NCBI GenBank assembly: GCA_937989875.1
Contig: CALKBO010000064.1
Coordinates: forward strand, 40,565 to 104,564
Direction: 5' to 3'
Source of the DNA: an uncultured Collinsella sp.
Lineage (GTDB): Bacteria; Actinomycetota; Coriobacteriia; Coriobacteriales; Coriobacteriaceae
Length of the DNA: 64,000 nt
The notes under the pieces were generated by a model. It was not told where the DNA came from, ran no database searches, and saw nothing but the letters and a program-made list of their open reading frames with translations. A program made the position numbers and the translations under genes. Shown in pieces: positions 43,813 through 52,069 of this stretch (position 1 is its first letter; every line of letters starts with the position of its first letter).

Positions 43813-44991
43813 TTAGTTGTTCTTGGTCAGACGCTCAACGTCGTGAGCGATCATGTATTCCTCGTCGGTGGGGATGACCATGACCGTGACGGCGGAACCG
43901 GCGGCACTGATGACCTGCGGGCCGTTGCCCACGGCCTCGCGGTTCTTGTTGTTGTCGATGCGTACGCCCAGCCACTCAAAGCAGTCGCAGAAGGCCTTGC
44001 GGATCGACCAGTCGTTCTCGCCGATGCCGGCGGTAAAGGTGATGGTGTCCACGCCCGCCATGGAAGCGATCATGGAGCCGGCCTGCTGCATGGCCTTGTA
44101 GGCGAACATATCGAAGGCGAGCAGGCAGCGCTCGTCGCCCTCGGAGGCGCGTGTACGGATGTCGCGGGCGTCGTTGGAGATGCCCGAGATGGCAAGCAGA
44201 CCAGACTGCTTGTTCATCATGTCATCGACTTCCTGATAGCTGTAGCCGCCCTCGCGCTGGAGGTAGCACACGGTGGCCGGATCAATGGAACCGCAGCGAG
44301 TGCCCATCATCAGGCCGTCGAGCGGCGTGAGGCCCATCGTGGTGTCGCGGCACACGCCGTCCTCGATAGCAGCGAGCGAAGCACCGTTACCCAAATGGCA
44401 CGAAAGCAGACGGTGGCAGCGCGAACCCAGGATCTCGTTGGCCATCATCCACTCATAGCGGTGGCTCGTGCCGTGGGCGCCGTACTTGCGCACGTGGTAC
44501 TTGTCGCACACGTCCTTGGGCAGCGCGTAGGTATAGGCGACCTCGGGCATGGTCATGTGGAACGAGGTGTCGAAGACCGCCACGTTGGGCAGCTCCGGAT
44601 ACTTCTCACGGCAATACTCAATCGCCGCGGCCTCGCCGTAGTTGTGCAGCGGGGCGAGCGGGGCCACCTCGAGAATCTTGGCCATAACCTCGTCGTCGAC
44701 AACTGCGGAATCATCGAAGTGCCAGCCGCCCTGAACGATACGATGACCAATGCCATCAATCGTAAAGTCGGTCTTCTCGAGCTCCTCGAGCACACGAGCG
44801 ATGGCAGAGCGATGATCGGGGAAAGGGACCTCCTCGGTCTGCTTGGCGCCACCGTTCTCGGAGTGGCCAAAGATGCCCATGTCCGAACCGATACGTTCGC
44901 AGTTGCCCTTGGCGAAAACCTCGCGGGTATCGGTATCCAAAAGCTGATATTTAAGGCTTGAGCTGCCGGCGTTGACAACAAGTACGTTCAT
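43813..44991 (-). CDS. ackA: Acetate kinase, paralog 1
   Basis: Transfers phosphate from acetyl phosphate to ADP. The 392-residue ASKHA-fold enzyme has the N-terminal NAGSSSLKYQLLDTD, the active-site GIGHRIVQGG, PLAPLHN, FDTSFH, KYGAHGTSHRY, HLGNGASLAAIEDG, GTRCGSIDPATV and the C-terminal PTDEEYMIA. It lies 164 bp downstream of its paralog on the same strand, with a terminator and palindromic sites in the gap, so it may have its own promoter. The two kinases are clearly homologous but well diverged; the functional split is unknown. Confidence 0.96.
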   Translation of the reverse strand: MNVLVVNAGSSSLKYQLLDTDTREVFAKGNCERIGSDMGIFGHSENGGAKQTEEVPFPDHRSAIARVLEELEKTDFTIDGIGHRIVQGGWHFDDSAVVDDEVMAKILEVAPLAPLHNYGEAAAIEYCREKYPELPNVAVFDTSFHMTMPEVAYTYALPKDVCDKYHVRKYGAHGTSHRYEWMMANEILGSRCHRLLSCHLGNGASLAAIEDGVCRDTTMGLTPLDGLMMGTRCGSIDPATVCYLQREGGYSYQEVDDMMNKQSGLLAISGISNDARDIRTRASEGDERCLLAFDMFAYKAMQQAGSMIASMAGVDTITFTAGIGENDWSIRKAFCDCFEWLGVRIDNNKNREAVGNGPQVISAAGSAVTVMVIPTDEEYMIAHDVERLTKNN

Positions 44992-45057
44992 GAGACTCCT
45001 TTGCAGTGCAATACGGTCGACGCAGACCCCTTAAGGCGGCCGCATTTTAATAAGAAG

Positions 45058-45086
45058 TTATCACAACTTGATAAATAGCTATCAAG
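45058..45086. promoter_or_regulatory. Overlapping palindromes upstream of ackA1
   Basis: CTTGATA-aatagc-TATCAAG (45067-45086, perfect 7-6-7) overlaps TTATCA-caact-TGATAA (45058-45074, perfect 6-5-6), 67-95 bp before the ackA1 start. The TTGATA-N6-TATCAA layout resembles Rex/CRP-FNR-type dyads. The regulator is unknown. Confidence 0.5.
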
Positions 45087-45107
45087 CATATCGCCCAACG
45101 AGCACAA

Positions 45108-45146
45108 AAGAGGGGCCGAACGGCGCTCGGTCGTCCAGCCCCTCCC
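45108..45146 (-). terminator. Terminator of ackA2
   Basis: GAGGGGC / GCCCCTC stem with CGAGCG/CGCTCG-type inner pairing, followed by TTTTGTG on the minus strand, about 10 bp past the ackA2 stop. Confidence 0.7.
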
Positions 45147-45155
45147 CTCTTGCAA

Positions 45156-46334
45156 TTACTTGCCGTTGACGATGCGCTCGACGTCGGAAGCGATCATGAA
45201 CTCCTCGTCCGTGGGGATGACGAAAATCTTGACCTTGGAATCCTTGGCGGACAGGCACCAAGCGCCGTCGCCGCGCAGGGCGTTGCGGGCATGGTCCATC
45301 TTGACGCCCATAAAGGCCAGACGGTCGGCCACGCCAGCGCGGACAGCCGGAGCGTGCTCGCCGATGCCGGCGGTAAAGACCAGGGTGTCCATGCCGCACA
45401 TGGAAGTAGCCATCTCGGCAGCCTTGGCGGCAATCTTGTAGACAAACATGTCGAAAGCGAGCTGAGCCTCGGGGTCACCAGCGGCGGCGAGCTCCTCGAC
45501 GTTGCGGCAGTCATTGGTCTTGCCACCGGTCACAGCCAAAAGGCCGGACTTCTTGTTCATCATCTCATCGACCTCGTCGAAGGTGTAGCCGCCCTCGCGC
45601 TGCAGGTAACACACGGTAGCCGGGTCGATGGAGCCGCAGCGAGTTCCCATCATGACGCCGTCGAGCGGGGTGAGGCCCATGGTGGTATCCATGCACTTGC
45701 CGTCCTCGATAGCGCACAGGGAAGCGCCGGAGCCGATATGGCACACGACGACCTTGCGGGCCTCGCCGTTGGTCATCTCGGCGACCTTTTTGGAGATGTA
45801 ACGGTAGCTGGTGCCGTGGGCGCCGTACTTACGGATGTGCAGCTTGTCGCAAACGTCCTTGGGCAGAGCGTAAGTCTTGGCGACCTCGGGCATGTTGAAG
45901 TGGAAAGCGGTGTCATAGACCGTGACGTTGGGCAGGTCGGGATACTGCTCCAGGCAGAACTCGATAACGTTGGCCTCGGGGTTGTTGTGGAGCGGCGCCA
46001 GCGGGGCGACCTCGCGGATCTTGGCGAGAACGTCCTCGTCGACGAGGGAGGAATCGCCAAAGTACCAACCGCCCTGAACGATGCGATGGCCGATGCCCTC
46101 GATCTTGACGCCGTTGGCCTCGAGGTCCTTCAGGACGACCTCGATGGCGACCTTGTGGTCGGGGAACTCGATGTTCTCGGTCACCTTCTTGGAACCGTTA
46201 GCAGCGTGGGTGAAGGTACCGCCGGTAAAGCAGACGCGCTCGCAGGAGCCCTTTGCGGACACCTTGTGGGACTTGGTGTCGATGACCTGATACTTAAGGG
46301 TCGAAGATCCCGCGTTGACGACCAGAACGTTCAT
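45156..46334 (-). CDS. ackA: Acetate kinase, paralog 2
   Basis: Second acetate kinase of exactly the same length (392). It begins MNVLVVNAGSSTLKYQVIDTK and keeps GIGHRIVQGG, PLAPLHNNPEA, YDTAFHFNMPEV, KYGAHGTSYRY, HIGSGASLCAIEDG, GTRCGSIDPATV and the C-terminal PTDEEFMIA. The second motif reads HIGSGASL instead of HLGNGASL in paralog 1. GGGAG lies 5 bp before the ATG. Tandem arrangement with paralog 1 indicates an old duplication. Confidence 0.96.
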   Translation of the reverse strand: MNVLVVNAGSSTLKYQVIDTKSHKVSAKGSCERVCFTGGTFTHAANGSKKVTENIEFPDHKVAIEVVLKDLEANGVKIEGIGHRIVQGGWYFGDSSLVDEDVLAKIREVAPLAPLHNNPEANVIEFCLEQYPDLPNVTVYDTAFHFNMPEVAKTYALPKDVCDKLHIRKYGAHGTSYRYISKKVAEMTNGEARKVVVCHIGSGASLCAIEDGKCMDTTMGLTPLDGVMMGTRCGSIDPATVCYLQREGGYTFDEVDEMMNKKSGLLAVTGGKTNDCRNVEELAAAGDPEAQLAFDMFVYKIAAKAAEMATSMCGMDTLVFTAGIGEHAPAVRAGVADRLAFMGVKMDHARNALRGDGAWCLSAKDSKVKIFVIPTDEEFMIASDVERIVNGK

Positions 46335-46383
46335 GTGTCTCCCTACTAACAGGCGGTGTGGCGCCGCCAGGTTACATACGCTT

Positions 46384-46420
46384 CAATAATAAACCCAAAC
46401 GCCTTCGCGCTCGGGTTTAT
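46384..46420 (-). terminator. Hairpin between HIT gene and ackA2
   Basis: AATAAACCC / GGGTTTATT stem with an inner GCGC pair, followed by ATTG on the minus strand. It lies about 60 bp past the HIT stop and 50 bp before ackA2, so it can end the xseA-xseB-HIT transcript. Confidence 0.65.
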
Positions 46421-46481
46421 TGCGTTGATATATAAGTTATCGGTGCCTGAGCTTCCGTTTCATTGCACGGAAGAGGCGCCC

Positions 46482-46817
46482 TCAGATGAGGTTCTCGCCC
46501 AGGTTCTTGCCACCGAGGACGTGCATGTGGAAGTGCATGACGGTCTGGCCGGCGTTGACGCCCTTGTTGGAGATGACGCGGAAACCGTCCTCCAAGCCCT
46601 TGGCCTTAGTGACCTCCTGGATGGCGTGAGCCATGGCGCCCATGGTCTCGGCAGGTACGTTGTCGGCGATGTCACTGTAGTGCTTCTTGGGGATCACGAG
46701 CGTATGGAACGGCGCCTGGGGATTGAGGTCGTCGAACGCGATGACCTGGTCATCCTCGTAGACGACGGTCGAGGGGATCTCGTGGTTGGCAATTTTGCAG
46801 AAGATGCAATCGCACAT
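46482..46817 (-). CDS. HIT family nucleotide hydrolase/transferase
   Basis: Histidine-triad protein of the HINT branch (111 residues). It starts MCDCIFCKIANHEIPSTVVYED with the CxxC-type zinc motif common in bacterial HIT proteins, and ends with the triad QTVMHFHMHVLGGKNLG. HINT proteins hydrolyse AMP-N or similar phosphoramidates. The ATG at 46817 has AAAGGA upstream. It lies 49 bp downstream of xseB, on the same strand. Confidence 0.92.
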   Translation of the reverse strand: MCDCIFCKIANHEIPSTVVYEDDQVIAFDDLNPQAPFHTLVIPKKHYSDIADNVPAETMGAMAHAIQEVTKAKGLEDGFRVISNKGVNAGQTVMHFHMHVLGGKNLGENLI

Positions 46818-46866
46818 GGTTGGTTCCTTTCTCACAGACCAAGGTAATTATATTTGGTCGGGATGG

Positions 46867-47133
46867 TTAGAACGAGAGGTTGTCGTCGGTGTTGGCGGCT
46901 TCGCCGTCGGCGAGCACGTCGTTGCCGTCGACGTCCTTCAGGAGCACCGAGACCTTCTGCTCGGCATCGGACAGGCGGGTGCGCAGGCTCTTGAGGAGCT
47001 CGACGCCGCGGGTATAGCTCTCGAGCGACTCCTCGAGCTCCATATCGCCCGACTCCAAGCTGCGGATGATGAGCTCCAACTCCTGCGAAGCCTGCTTGTA
47101 CGTAAGCTGCTCGACCGGGGTCTTCTCTGCCAT
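46867..47133 (-). CDS. xseB: Exodeoxyribonuclease VII small subunit XseB
   Basis: Small helical subunit that binds several copies to XseA. The 88-residue protein has the family core LTYKQASQELELIIRSLESGDMELEESLESYTRGVELLKSLRTRL, split here into its obvious helical repeats, and a short acidic tail. It follows xseA by 42 bp, the usual pairing. Confidence 0.93.
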   Translation of the reverse strand: MAEKTPVEQLTYKQASQELELIIRSLESGDMELEESLESYTRGVELLKSLRTRLSDAEQKVSVLLKDVDGNDVLADGEAANTDDNLSF

Positions 47134-47175
47134 ATCTGTTTCCTTTCCTAAAGGTTTATCGCTATGAAACGCGGT

Positions 47176-48627
47176 CTACTCGACCGTATCGACCGTTGCC
47201 GCAACGTTACCGTCTGCCATACGCACGCGGATGGCGTCGCCGGGCTTAAAGGTCTTGGCGCTCGTGGCCACACCATCATCGCTGTACGCGATGGAATAGC
47301 CGCGAGCAAGCACCTTGAGCGGCGACAGGGCATCGAGTGAGGCTGCCGCACGGCCCAGGTCGGACGCGGGTTTACTGAGCATCGTGCGCCCCTGATGCTC
47401 CAGGCGGGAACTCGCAAGCGTGAGCGCATGGCGTTTGCCATCGAGCCCCGAGGTGCTTGCAACCAGACGCTCGGGCAGGCGCTCAAAGTTGGAGCGGAAT
47501 GTCCCGACCGAGCGTACTATGGCGCCCGACAGGCGATCGGCAGTCAGCGCAAGCTCCGATTCGCGACGCTCGACCATAAATGTGGGGTCGTTGAGGCACG
47601 GGCGGCACGCAGCCGCATCGAGCGCATCGCCCAAGCGAGCCGTATAGGTATCCCAGGCACGGCGACCGCGCTGATCGAGCATCTCCAAATCAACCTGATT
47701 CGACCCAATCATCGATGCCATCGCAGCGCCCAGACGCTGATGGCGCGCCTCGAGCACATCGGCCAACTCCGTCATAGCCGGCGCCACCGATTCTGCCGCC
47801 GCCGTGGGCGTGGAGGCGCGGCGGTCGCTCACCATGTCGCAAATCGAGGTATCGGGCTCATGGCCGATACCGGTCACCACGGGCACGGGACAGGCAGCCA
47901 CTGCACGGGCAAGCTCCTCGTCGTTGAAGGTCATGAGGTCCTCGAAGGAGCCGCCGCCGCGCACCAGCAAAATACAGTCGGGCGCCGGCGTAATGGAAGC
48001 GGCGCGGCGCAAGCCCTCAATGAGCTCGGCCGGCGCACCCTCGCCTTGAACCTTGGCGCCCACGCAGACGAGCTCGACGAGCGGGTTGCGACGACGCAAT
48101 GTGCGCTTGACGTCGTCGATTACGGCACCCGAAAGCGAGGTGACGACCGCCACGCGGGAGCAGAACACCGGGATGCGGCGCTTGCGCGCTTCGTCCATCA
48201 GGCCCTCGCGGCGAAGCTTTTCGGCCAACTGCGCCACTTGTTGACGCAGCAAGCCCTCCCCCGCCAGCGAGAACGAGCGGGCGACAAAGCTCATGCGGCC
48301 CGTGGCCTTATAGAGATTGAAGCTGCCCTTAAAGCTCACCTGCATGCCGTCGCGCAGATCGAACGTGCGCTTGAGATAGGCGCCCTTCCAGATGATGCAG
48401 TCAACGGCGGCCGAGTCGTCCTTAATCTGGAAGTAGCAGTGGCCGCTTCGGGCATTGGGGCCACGGAAGCCCGTGACCTCGCCCAGAACGCTCAGCTGCG
48501 GAATGGCATCGAGCGCACCGGCGGCGATCTCTACCGCCTGGCTCACGCTGAGTTCCTTACGCTCCTGCTCGTCCGAACCGTCGAACTCGGCGGAAACGGC
48601 ATTGCCGGTCAGATTCCAGCCTGCCAC
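47176..48627 (-). CDS. xseA: Exodeoxyribonuclease VII large subunit XseA
   Basis: Catalytic subunit of ExoVII, which degrades single-stranded DNA from both ends. The N-terminal OB-fold contains VLGEVTGFRGPNARSGHCYFQIKD. The catalytic domain shows VVTSLSGAVIDDV, ILLVRGGGSFEDLMTFNDEELARA and VVTGIGHEPDTSICD, followed by a long helical region that binds XseB. The start is the GTG at 48627, chosen for AGGAGG 4 bp upstream; the predicted length is 483 residues. Confidence 0.95.
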   Translation of the reverse strand: MAGWNLTGNAVSAEFDGSDEQERKELSVSQAVEIAAGALDAIPQLSVLGEVTGFRGPNARSGHCYFQIKDDSAAVDCIIWKGAYLKRTFDLRDGMQVSFKGSFNLYKATGRMSFVARSFSLAGEGLLRQQVAQLAEKLRREGLMDEARKRRIPVFCSRVAVVTSLSGAVIDDVKRTLRRRNPLVELVCVGAKVQGEGAPAELIEGLRRAASITPAPDCILLVRGGGSFEDLMTFNDEELARAVAACPVPVVTGIGHEPDTSICDMVSDRRASTPTAAAESVAPAMTELADVLEARHQRLGAAMASMIGSNQVDLEMLDQRGRRAWDTYTARLGDALDAAACRPCLNDPTFMVERRESELALTADRLSGAIVRSVGTFRSNFERLPERLVASTSGLDGKRHALTLASSRLEHQGRTMLSKPASDLGRAAASLDALSPLKVLARGYSIAYSDDGVATSAKTFKPGDAIRVRMADGNVAATVDTVE

Positions 48628-48693
48628 GCAGCCTCCTTTCGTTATCGTGCACAAGGGCTCCGGCCCTGCGCAAATTCAAGTCCAACACATAGT

Positions 48694-48730
48694 ACAGCGC
48701 CGCGGGGACACAAATCTCCGCGGCGCCTGT
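48694..48730. other. GC-rich hairpin between YugP-like gene and xseA
   Basis: GCGCCGCGG / CCGCGGCGC stem, 11-base loop, 17 bp past the metallopeptidase stop. No T-tract, so it may stabilise the mRNA end or act as a weak terminator. Confidence 0.5.
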
Positions 48731-48742
48731 CAAGCCAATTTG

Positions 48743-49447
48743 TTATCGGTTGGAGTTTCTGTTGTAGCGAGCCATCAGGTAGAGCAGCTGAATAATCGAG
48801 GTGAGCGCCGCCGCCACGTAGGTGAGCGCGGCGGCCGTCAGCACCTTCTTGGCACCGTTGACCCGCTTGGAACTCATACCCGACTGCTCGATGTACACCA
48901 CGGCGCGTCGGCTGGCGTCAATCTCGACAGGCAGCGTAACGAGTTGGAACAGTACACTAAACGAGAAGAAGATCAACGCGAGGGATGTGAGCCCGGCAAT
49001 GTTCATAAACAGGCCCAAGAGCAACACGATGGTCCAGGTGTTCTGGGTAAAGTTGACGACCGGCACGAGGGCGGTACGTACTTTCATCATGGCATAGCCG
49101 CTTTGACGCTGGGCGGCATGGCCCGCCTCGTGGCAGGCGACGGCAACGCTTGCGACCGAACCGCCCGAACGGTTGGCATCCGACAGATACAGGTTGTTAT
49201 CCTGCGGGTTGTAATGGTCGGTGAGCTCACCGGCGACACCCTTGATACCCACGGCATTGCAACCGTTGGCGTCAAGCATACGGCGAGCAACCGTGGCGCC
49301 CGTGGCGCCGTCCGAGCGAACCTTGGACCAGGTTTTGTACGTCGAGTTGATATAGTTCTGTGCGGCAAGGCCAAGCACCGTGCAGACAATAACAGCCAGC
49401 AGGTACAGCGGGTCGATACCAAAGCCGTATCCATAGTAATAAGGCAT
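48743..49447 (-). CDS. Membrane zinc metallopeptidase, YugP-like
   Basis: A 234-residue membrane protein with a first hydrophobic segment near residues 13-30 and two or three more in the C-terminal half. The zinc-binding motif is visible as ACHEAGHAAQ (HExxH). GVAGELTDHYNPQDNNLYLSD just before it is a family hallmark. YugP-type peptidases are widely conserved; their substrates are not well defined. GGAGG precedes the ATG at about 5 bp. The gene lies between rnd and xseA on the minus strand. Confidence 0.9.
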   Translation of the reverse strand: MPYYYGYGFGIDPLYLLAVIVCTVLGLAAQNYINSTYKTWSKVRSDGATGATVARRMLDANGCNAVGIKGVAGELTDHYNPQDNNLYLSDANRSGGSVASVAVACHEAGHAAQRQSGYAMMKVRTALVPVVNFTQNTWTIVLLLGLFMNIAGLTSLALIFFSFSVLFQLVTLPVEIDASRRAVVYIEQSGMSSKRVNGAKKVLTAAALTYVAAALTSIIQLLYLMARYNRNSNR

Positions 49448-49511
49448 GCGAATTCCTCCGAATCGAGTTACACGTTGGAGGCATTCTACCCACTCAAGCG
49501 GCTAGGCTTCC

Positions 49512-50645
49512 TTACAGCAATTCAATTTTGCCATCTTTGACCGTCAACCCCATGTTGCCCGAGAGCAGATCGTCCAGGCGCGAGCCCACAAGCTCAAAGC
49601 GCCAGCCTTCGCGCAAGGGGCTCTGCTCGGGATGCTCAATGTAGTCGGCCAGGTCATCGCGCGAGGCAATGACCGAGGTCGCCACTCCCGAGCGTTCGGC
49701 AACCAGGCGGATGAGCGCGTACATGAGATCCGTCACGCTCTCCAACTCCGGAGAGATCTGGCGATGCCCGCGCACCATGAGCGGCAGGCGATCGTACGGG
49801 CAGCTTGCGCCGCGCTTGATGGCCATGAGCGCACCGTCCACGTCGCGCTCCCCCAACTGATCGGTACCGCGAATGCTGCGGAACTCCTCAACGCGCACGG
49901 GATTGCGTTTAACGAGCGCAAGCAGCGTGTCGTCGGACATGACCCATTTGCGCGGGATGTTGCGGCGCTCGGCGCGGTCCTCACGCCAGGCGGCGAGCTC
50001 GCGCGCGATACCCAGCTGGTGACGACTGCACGAGTTGATGCGTTTGACCTTGCGGAACGCCTCGTGGCGATCGGCGCGATAGTGCGACTCGTCAGCCAGC
50101 GGGCGCAGCTCGTCGAGCACCCAGTCCACGCGGCCCAGCTCGCGCAGGCGGCTCATCATCTCGGTATAGGCGACGATCAGGTACTTGACGTCATCAATCG
50201 CATACTCAATCTGCTTATCGGTCAGCGGGCGGCGCGACCAGTCGGTCAGCGACTCGGTCTTGGGCAGCGATACGCCGCAGAACGTCTGGACAAGCGCGCC
50301 ATACGAAATCTGCTGACGCTCGCCCAAAAAGGCGGCGGCCACCTGCGTGTCAAAAATGGGACGCGGCAGCACGCCCACGGTATGGAGCATGACCTCCATA
50401 TCCTGCGAGCACGCGTGGAAGACCTTGATCACGCTCTCGTCGGCCATAAGCTCGGCCAGCGGCGATAGGTCGTCGATTACCAGGGGATCGACCGCAACGC
50501 TCTCGGCAGGGGTGGCAATCTGAACCAAGCACAGACGCGGATGAAATGTGCGCTCGCGCAAAAACTCGGTATCGACGGCAATCGCGTCGAACTCACGGGC
50601 GCGCTGGCAAAAGTCGAGTAGAGCCTGATGTGTGGAAATGTACAT
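49512..50645 (-). CDS. rnd: Ribonuclease D
   Basis: 3'-5' exoribonuclease acting in tRNA and small RNA maturation. The DEDDy catalytic residues are visible in AVDTEFLRER, HACSQDMEVM and YAIDDVKYL. A C-terminal HRDC domain begins near RHQLGIARELAAWREDRAERRNIPRKWVM, with further helical sequence after it. From ATG 50645 the protein is 377 residues. An upstream GTG at 50681 is possible; neither start has a strong ribosome site. It diverges from the lipid-kinase gene. Confidence 0.92.
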   Translation of the reverse strand: MYISTHQALLDFCQRAREFDAIAVDTEFLRERTFHPRLCLVQIATPAESVAVDPLVIDDLSPLAELMADESVIKVFHACSQDMEVMLHTVGVLPRPIFDTQVAAAFLGERQQISYGALVQTFCGVSLPKTESLTDWSRRPLTDKQIEYAIDDVKYLIVAYTEMMSRLRELGRVDWVLDELRPLADESHYRADRHEAFRKVKRINSCSRHQLGIARELAAWREDRAERRNIPRKWVMSDDTLLALVKRNPVRVEEFRSIRGTDQLGERDVDGALMAIKRGASCPYDRLPLMVRGHRQISPELESVTDLMYALIRLVAERSGVATSVIASRDDLADYIEHPEQSPLREGWRFELVGSRLDDLLSGNMGLTVKDGKIELL

Positions 50646-50743
50646 ATCAACCCATCGAATAAGGTTAGGCCCGAAAAACACGGGTAGGATATCGGCATTG
50701 CCTTACAACTATACTCGGTTAGTCACAGAACGGGAACGTAAGT

Positions 50744-51661
50744 ATGCGCTGCCTTATCATCCACAACCCGGCATCGGGCCCCAGCTCAGATGAAATCTAC
50801 GCATTTACGCACGCCCTCGCGCAGGGCGGCGACGAAGTCGTGATGCGTTTTATCGGCGATGGCATGGAGCCCGAGGACGCCGTGGCAGACGTGCGCGAGT
50901 TTGACCGCGTGGTCGTTTCGGGCGGCGACGGCACCGTCTCCAACGTGCTCGATCAGATGCGCGGATGCGGTGTCCCCACGCTCGTCTTCCCCTCCGGTAC
51001 GGCCTGCCTGTTCTTCAACAACATCGGCAATGCCCCCGAGGCAGCGGCGCTTGCCAAGGCTTGCCGCGCCGGTCGCACGGTCAAAGTCGACATGGGCGAG
51101 CTCTTTTGGCTCGACGAGGACGGCAACGAGAAGCGCCACGGCTTTATCATCATCGCCGGCTCGGGCTTCGACGCCGAGATCATGATGAAGGCCGCCCCCA
51201 CCAAAAACGACATTGGCGAGATCGCTTACTTCCTCTCCGCGCTCGCCACGCCCAATCCCACGGTGGCGCACTTTACGATTGAGCATGACGGCATTGTCGA
51301 GGAGCTCGACGGCATCTGCTGCATGGCCGGCAACACCTCGGTCATCCAAAACGACATCAACCTGTTCCCCGACTGCCGTATGAACGATGGCATGGTCGAC
51401 ATTGCGGTCATCGAACCCGTGCGCACTGTGCAGCTGCTGCCTACCGTGATCACCGCTGCGCTTGACCCCGCCGGCAAGGTACTCGGGCGCCCGCAGTTCA
51501 AGATCATCCAGACCAAGGAAGCCAAGATCACCTGCACCCCGTCGCTGGGCATGCAGTTCGATGGCGAAATTATCTCCAGCAATTCGGGCGTCTTTGGAGC
51601 CCGCGCGCTTCCACAATGCCTCGACCTCATCGTCGACGAATTCTCCCCGCTCGGAAAATAG
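50744..51661 (+). CDS. Diacylglycerol/sphingosine-kinase-like protein
   Basis: Member of the DAGK catalytic-domain superfamily, which phosphorylates lipids. The 305-residue protein starts MRCLIIHNPASGPSSDE, has the nucleotide loop VVVSGGDGTVSNVLDQM (GGDGT), FPSGTACLFFNNI and the second-lobe AGSGFDAEIMMK. In many homologs the FPxGT segment is followed by NDFA; here it is CLFFNNI, a mild departure. Substrate unknown. It is followed after 9 bp by a tiny membrane-protein gene with a perfect ribosome site. Confidence 0.88.
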   Translation: MRCLIIHNPASGPSSDEIYAFTHALAQGGDEVVMRFIGDGMEPEDAVADVREFDRVVVSGGDGTVSNVLDQMRGCGVPTLVFPSGTACLFFNNIGNAPEAAALAKACRAGRTVKVDMGELFWLDEDGNEKRHGFIIIAGSGFDAEIMMKAAPTKNDIGEIAYFLSALATPNPTVAHFTIEHDGIVEELDGICCMAGNTSVIQNDINLFPDCRMNDGMVDIAVIEPVRTVQLLPTVITAALDPAGKVLGRPQFKIIQTKEAKITCTPSLGMQFDGEIISSNSGVFGARALPQCLDLIVDEFSPLGK

Positions 51662-51670
51662 GAGGACCCT

Positions 51671-51763
51671 ATGAACGACAATCCCCTGCTCGGCTTTATC
51701 ATCATCGTTTTGGCCATGCTCGTCGGCTATGCGATCAACGTGATCCACCGCCGGAAGAAGTAA
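51671..51763 (+). CDS. 30-residue single-span membrane peptide
   Basis: Encodes MNDNPLLGFIIIVLAMLVGY plus AINVIHRRKK and stop. One strongly hydrophobic helix (residues 6-23) and a basic C-terminus indicate an N-out/C-in membrane peptide by the positive-inside rule. GGAGG stands 5 bp before the ATG. The spacing of 9 bp from the lipid-kinase stop implies cotranscription. I do not recognise it. It could modulate or anchor the lipid kinase; this is a guess from context. Confidence 0.75.
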   Translation: MNDNPLLGFIIIVLAMLVGYAINVIHRRKK

Positions 51764-51798
51764 TTCCACATTGGTATGATATTCATCCAATTATCGTC

Positions 51799-51835
51799 TC
51801 CCCTGCTGTTTATGCATTTACCTAACAGCGGGGGA
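51799..51835 (+). terminator. Terminator after the membrane peptide gene
   Basis: TCCCCTGCTGTT / AACAGCGGGGGA (one mismatch) with a 13-base loop, followed by TTCTCATTTC, 35 bp past the stop. Confidence 0.75.
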
Positions 51836-52069
51836 TTCTCATTTCGGGCATTCCCAGCTACTTTATTCGGCTACAGTAATTGCAGGGCGTCTTTATTAAA
51901 ATAAAGCTACAAACTGAGTATAATTAACCGCTCATCGCATATTTCATCACGCTTATCGAGTAAGTTTCTTTCATAGATGAATATTGTTTCCAGTTCGTTA
52001 CGCTAATGGGGTGTCTTTATTGGCTGAAGCCCTCTGGCGACAGAGGGCTTTCGCACGCTGGGAGGGAAA
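51836..52069 (+). promoter_or_regulatory. Promoter and leader of the C69 dipeptidase gene
   Basis: A 234-bp AT-rich stretch with TATAAT at about 51917-51922 (context GAGTATAATTAACC). A hairpin AAGCCCTCTG / CAGAGGGCTT (52027-52050) lies 20 bp before the start, directly upstream of the GGAGG ribosome site. The long leader suggests post-transcriptional control; no known riboswitch was recognised. Confidence 0.45.

Noticed and set aside
43519..44961. 480-codon plus-strand frame over ackA1
   Set aside because: Shadow of acetate kinase; its start lies inside the nested inverted repeat.
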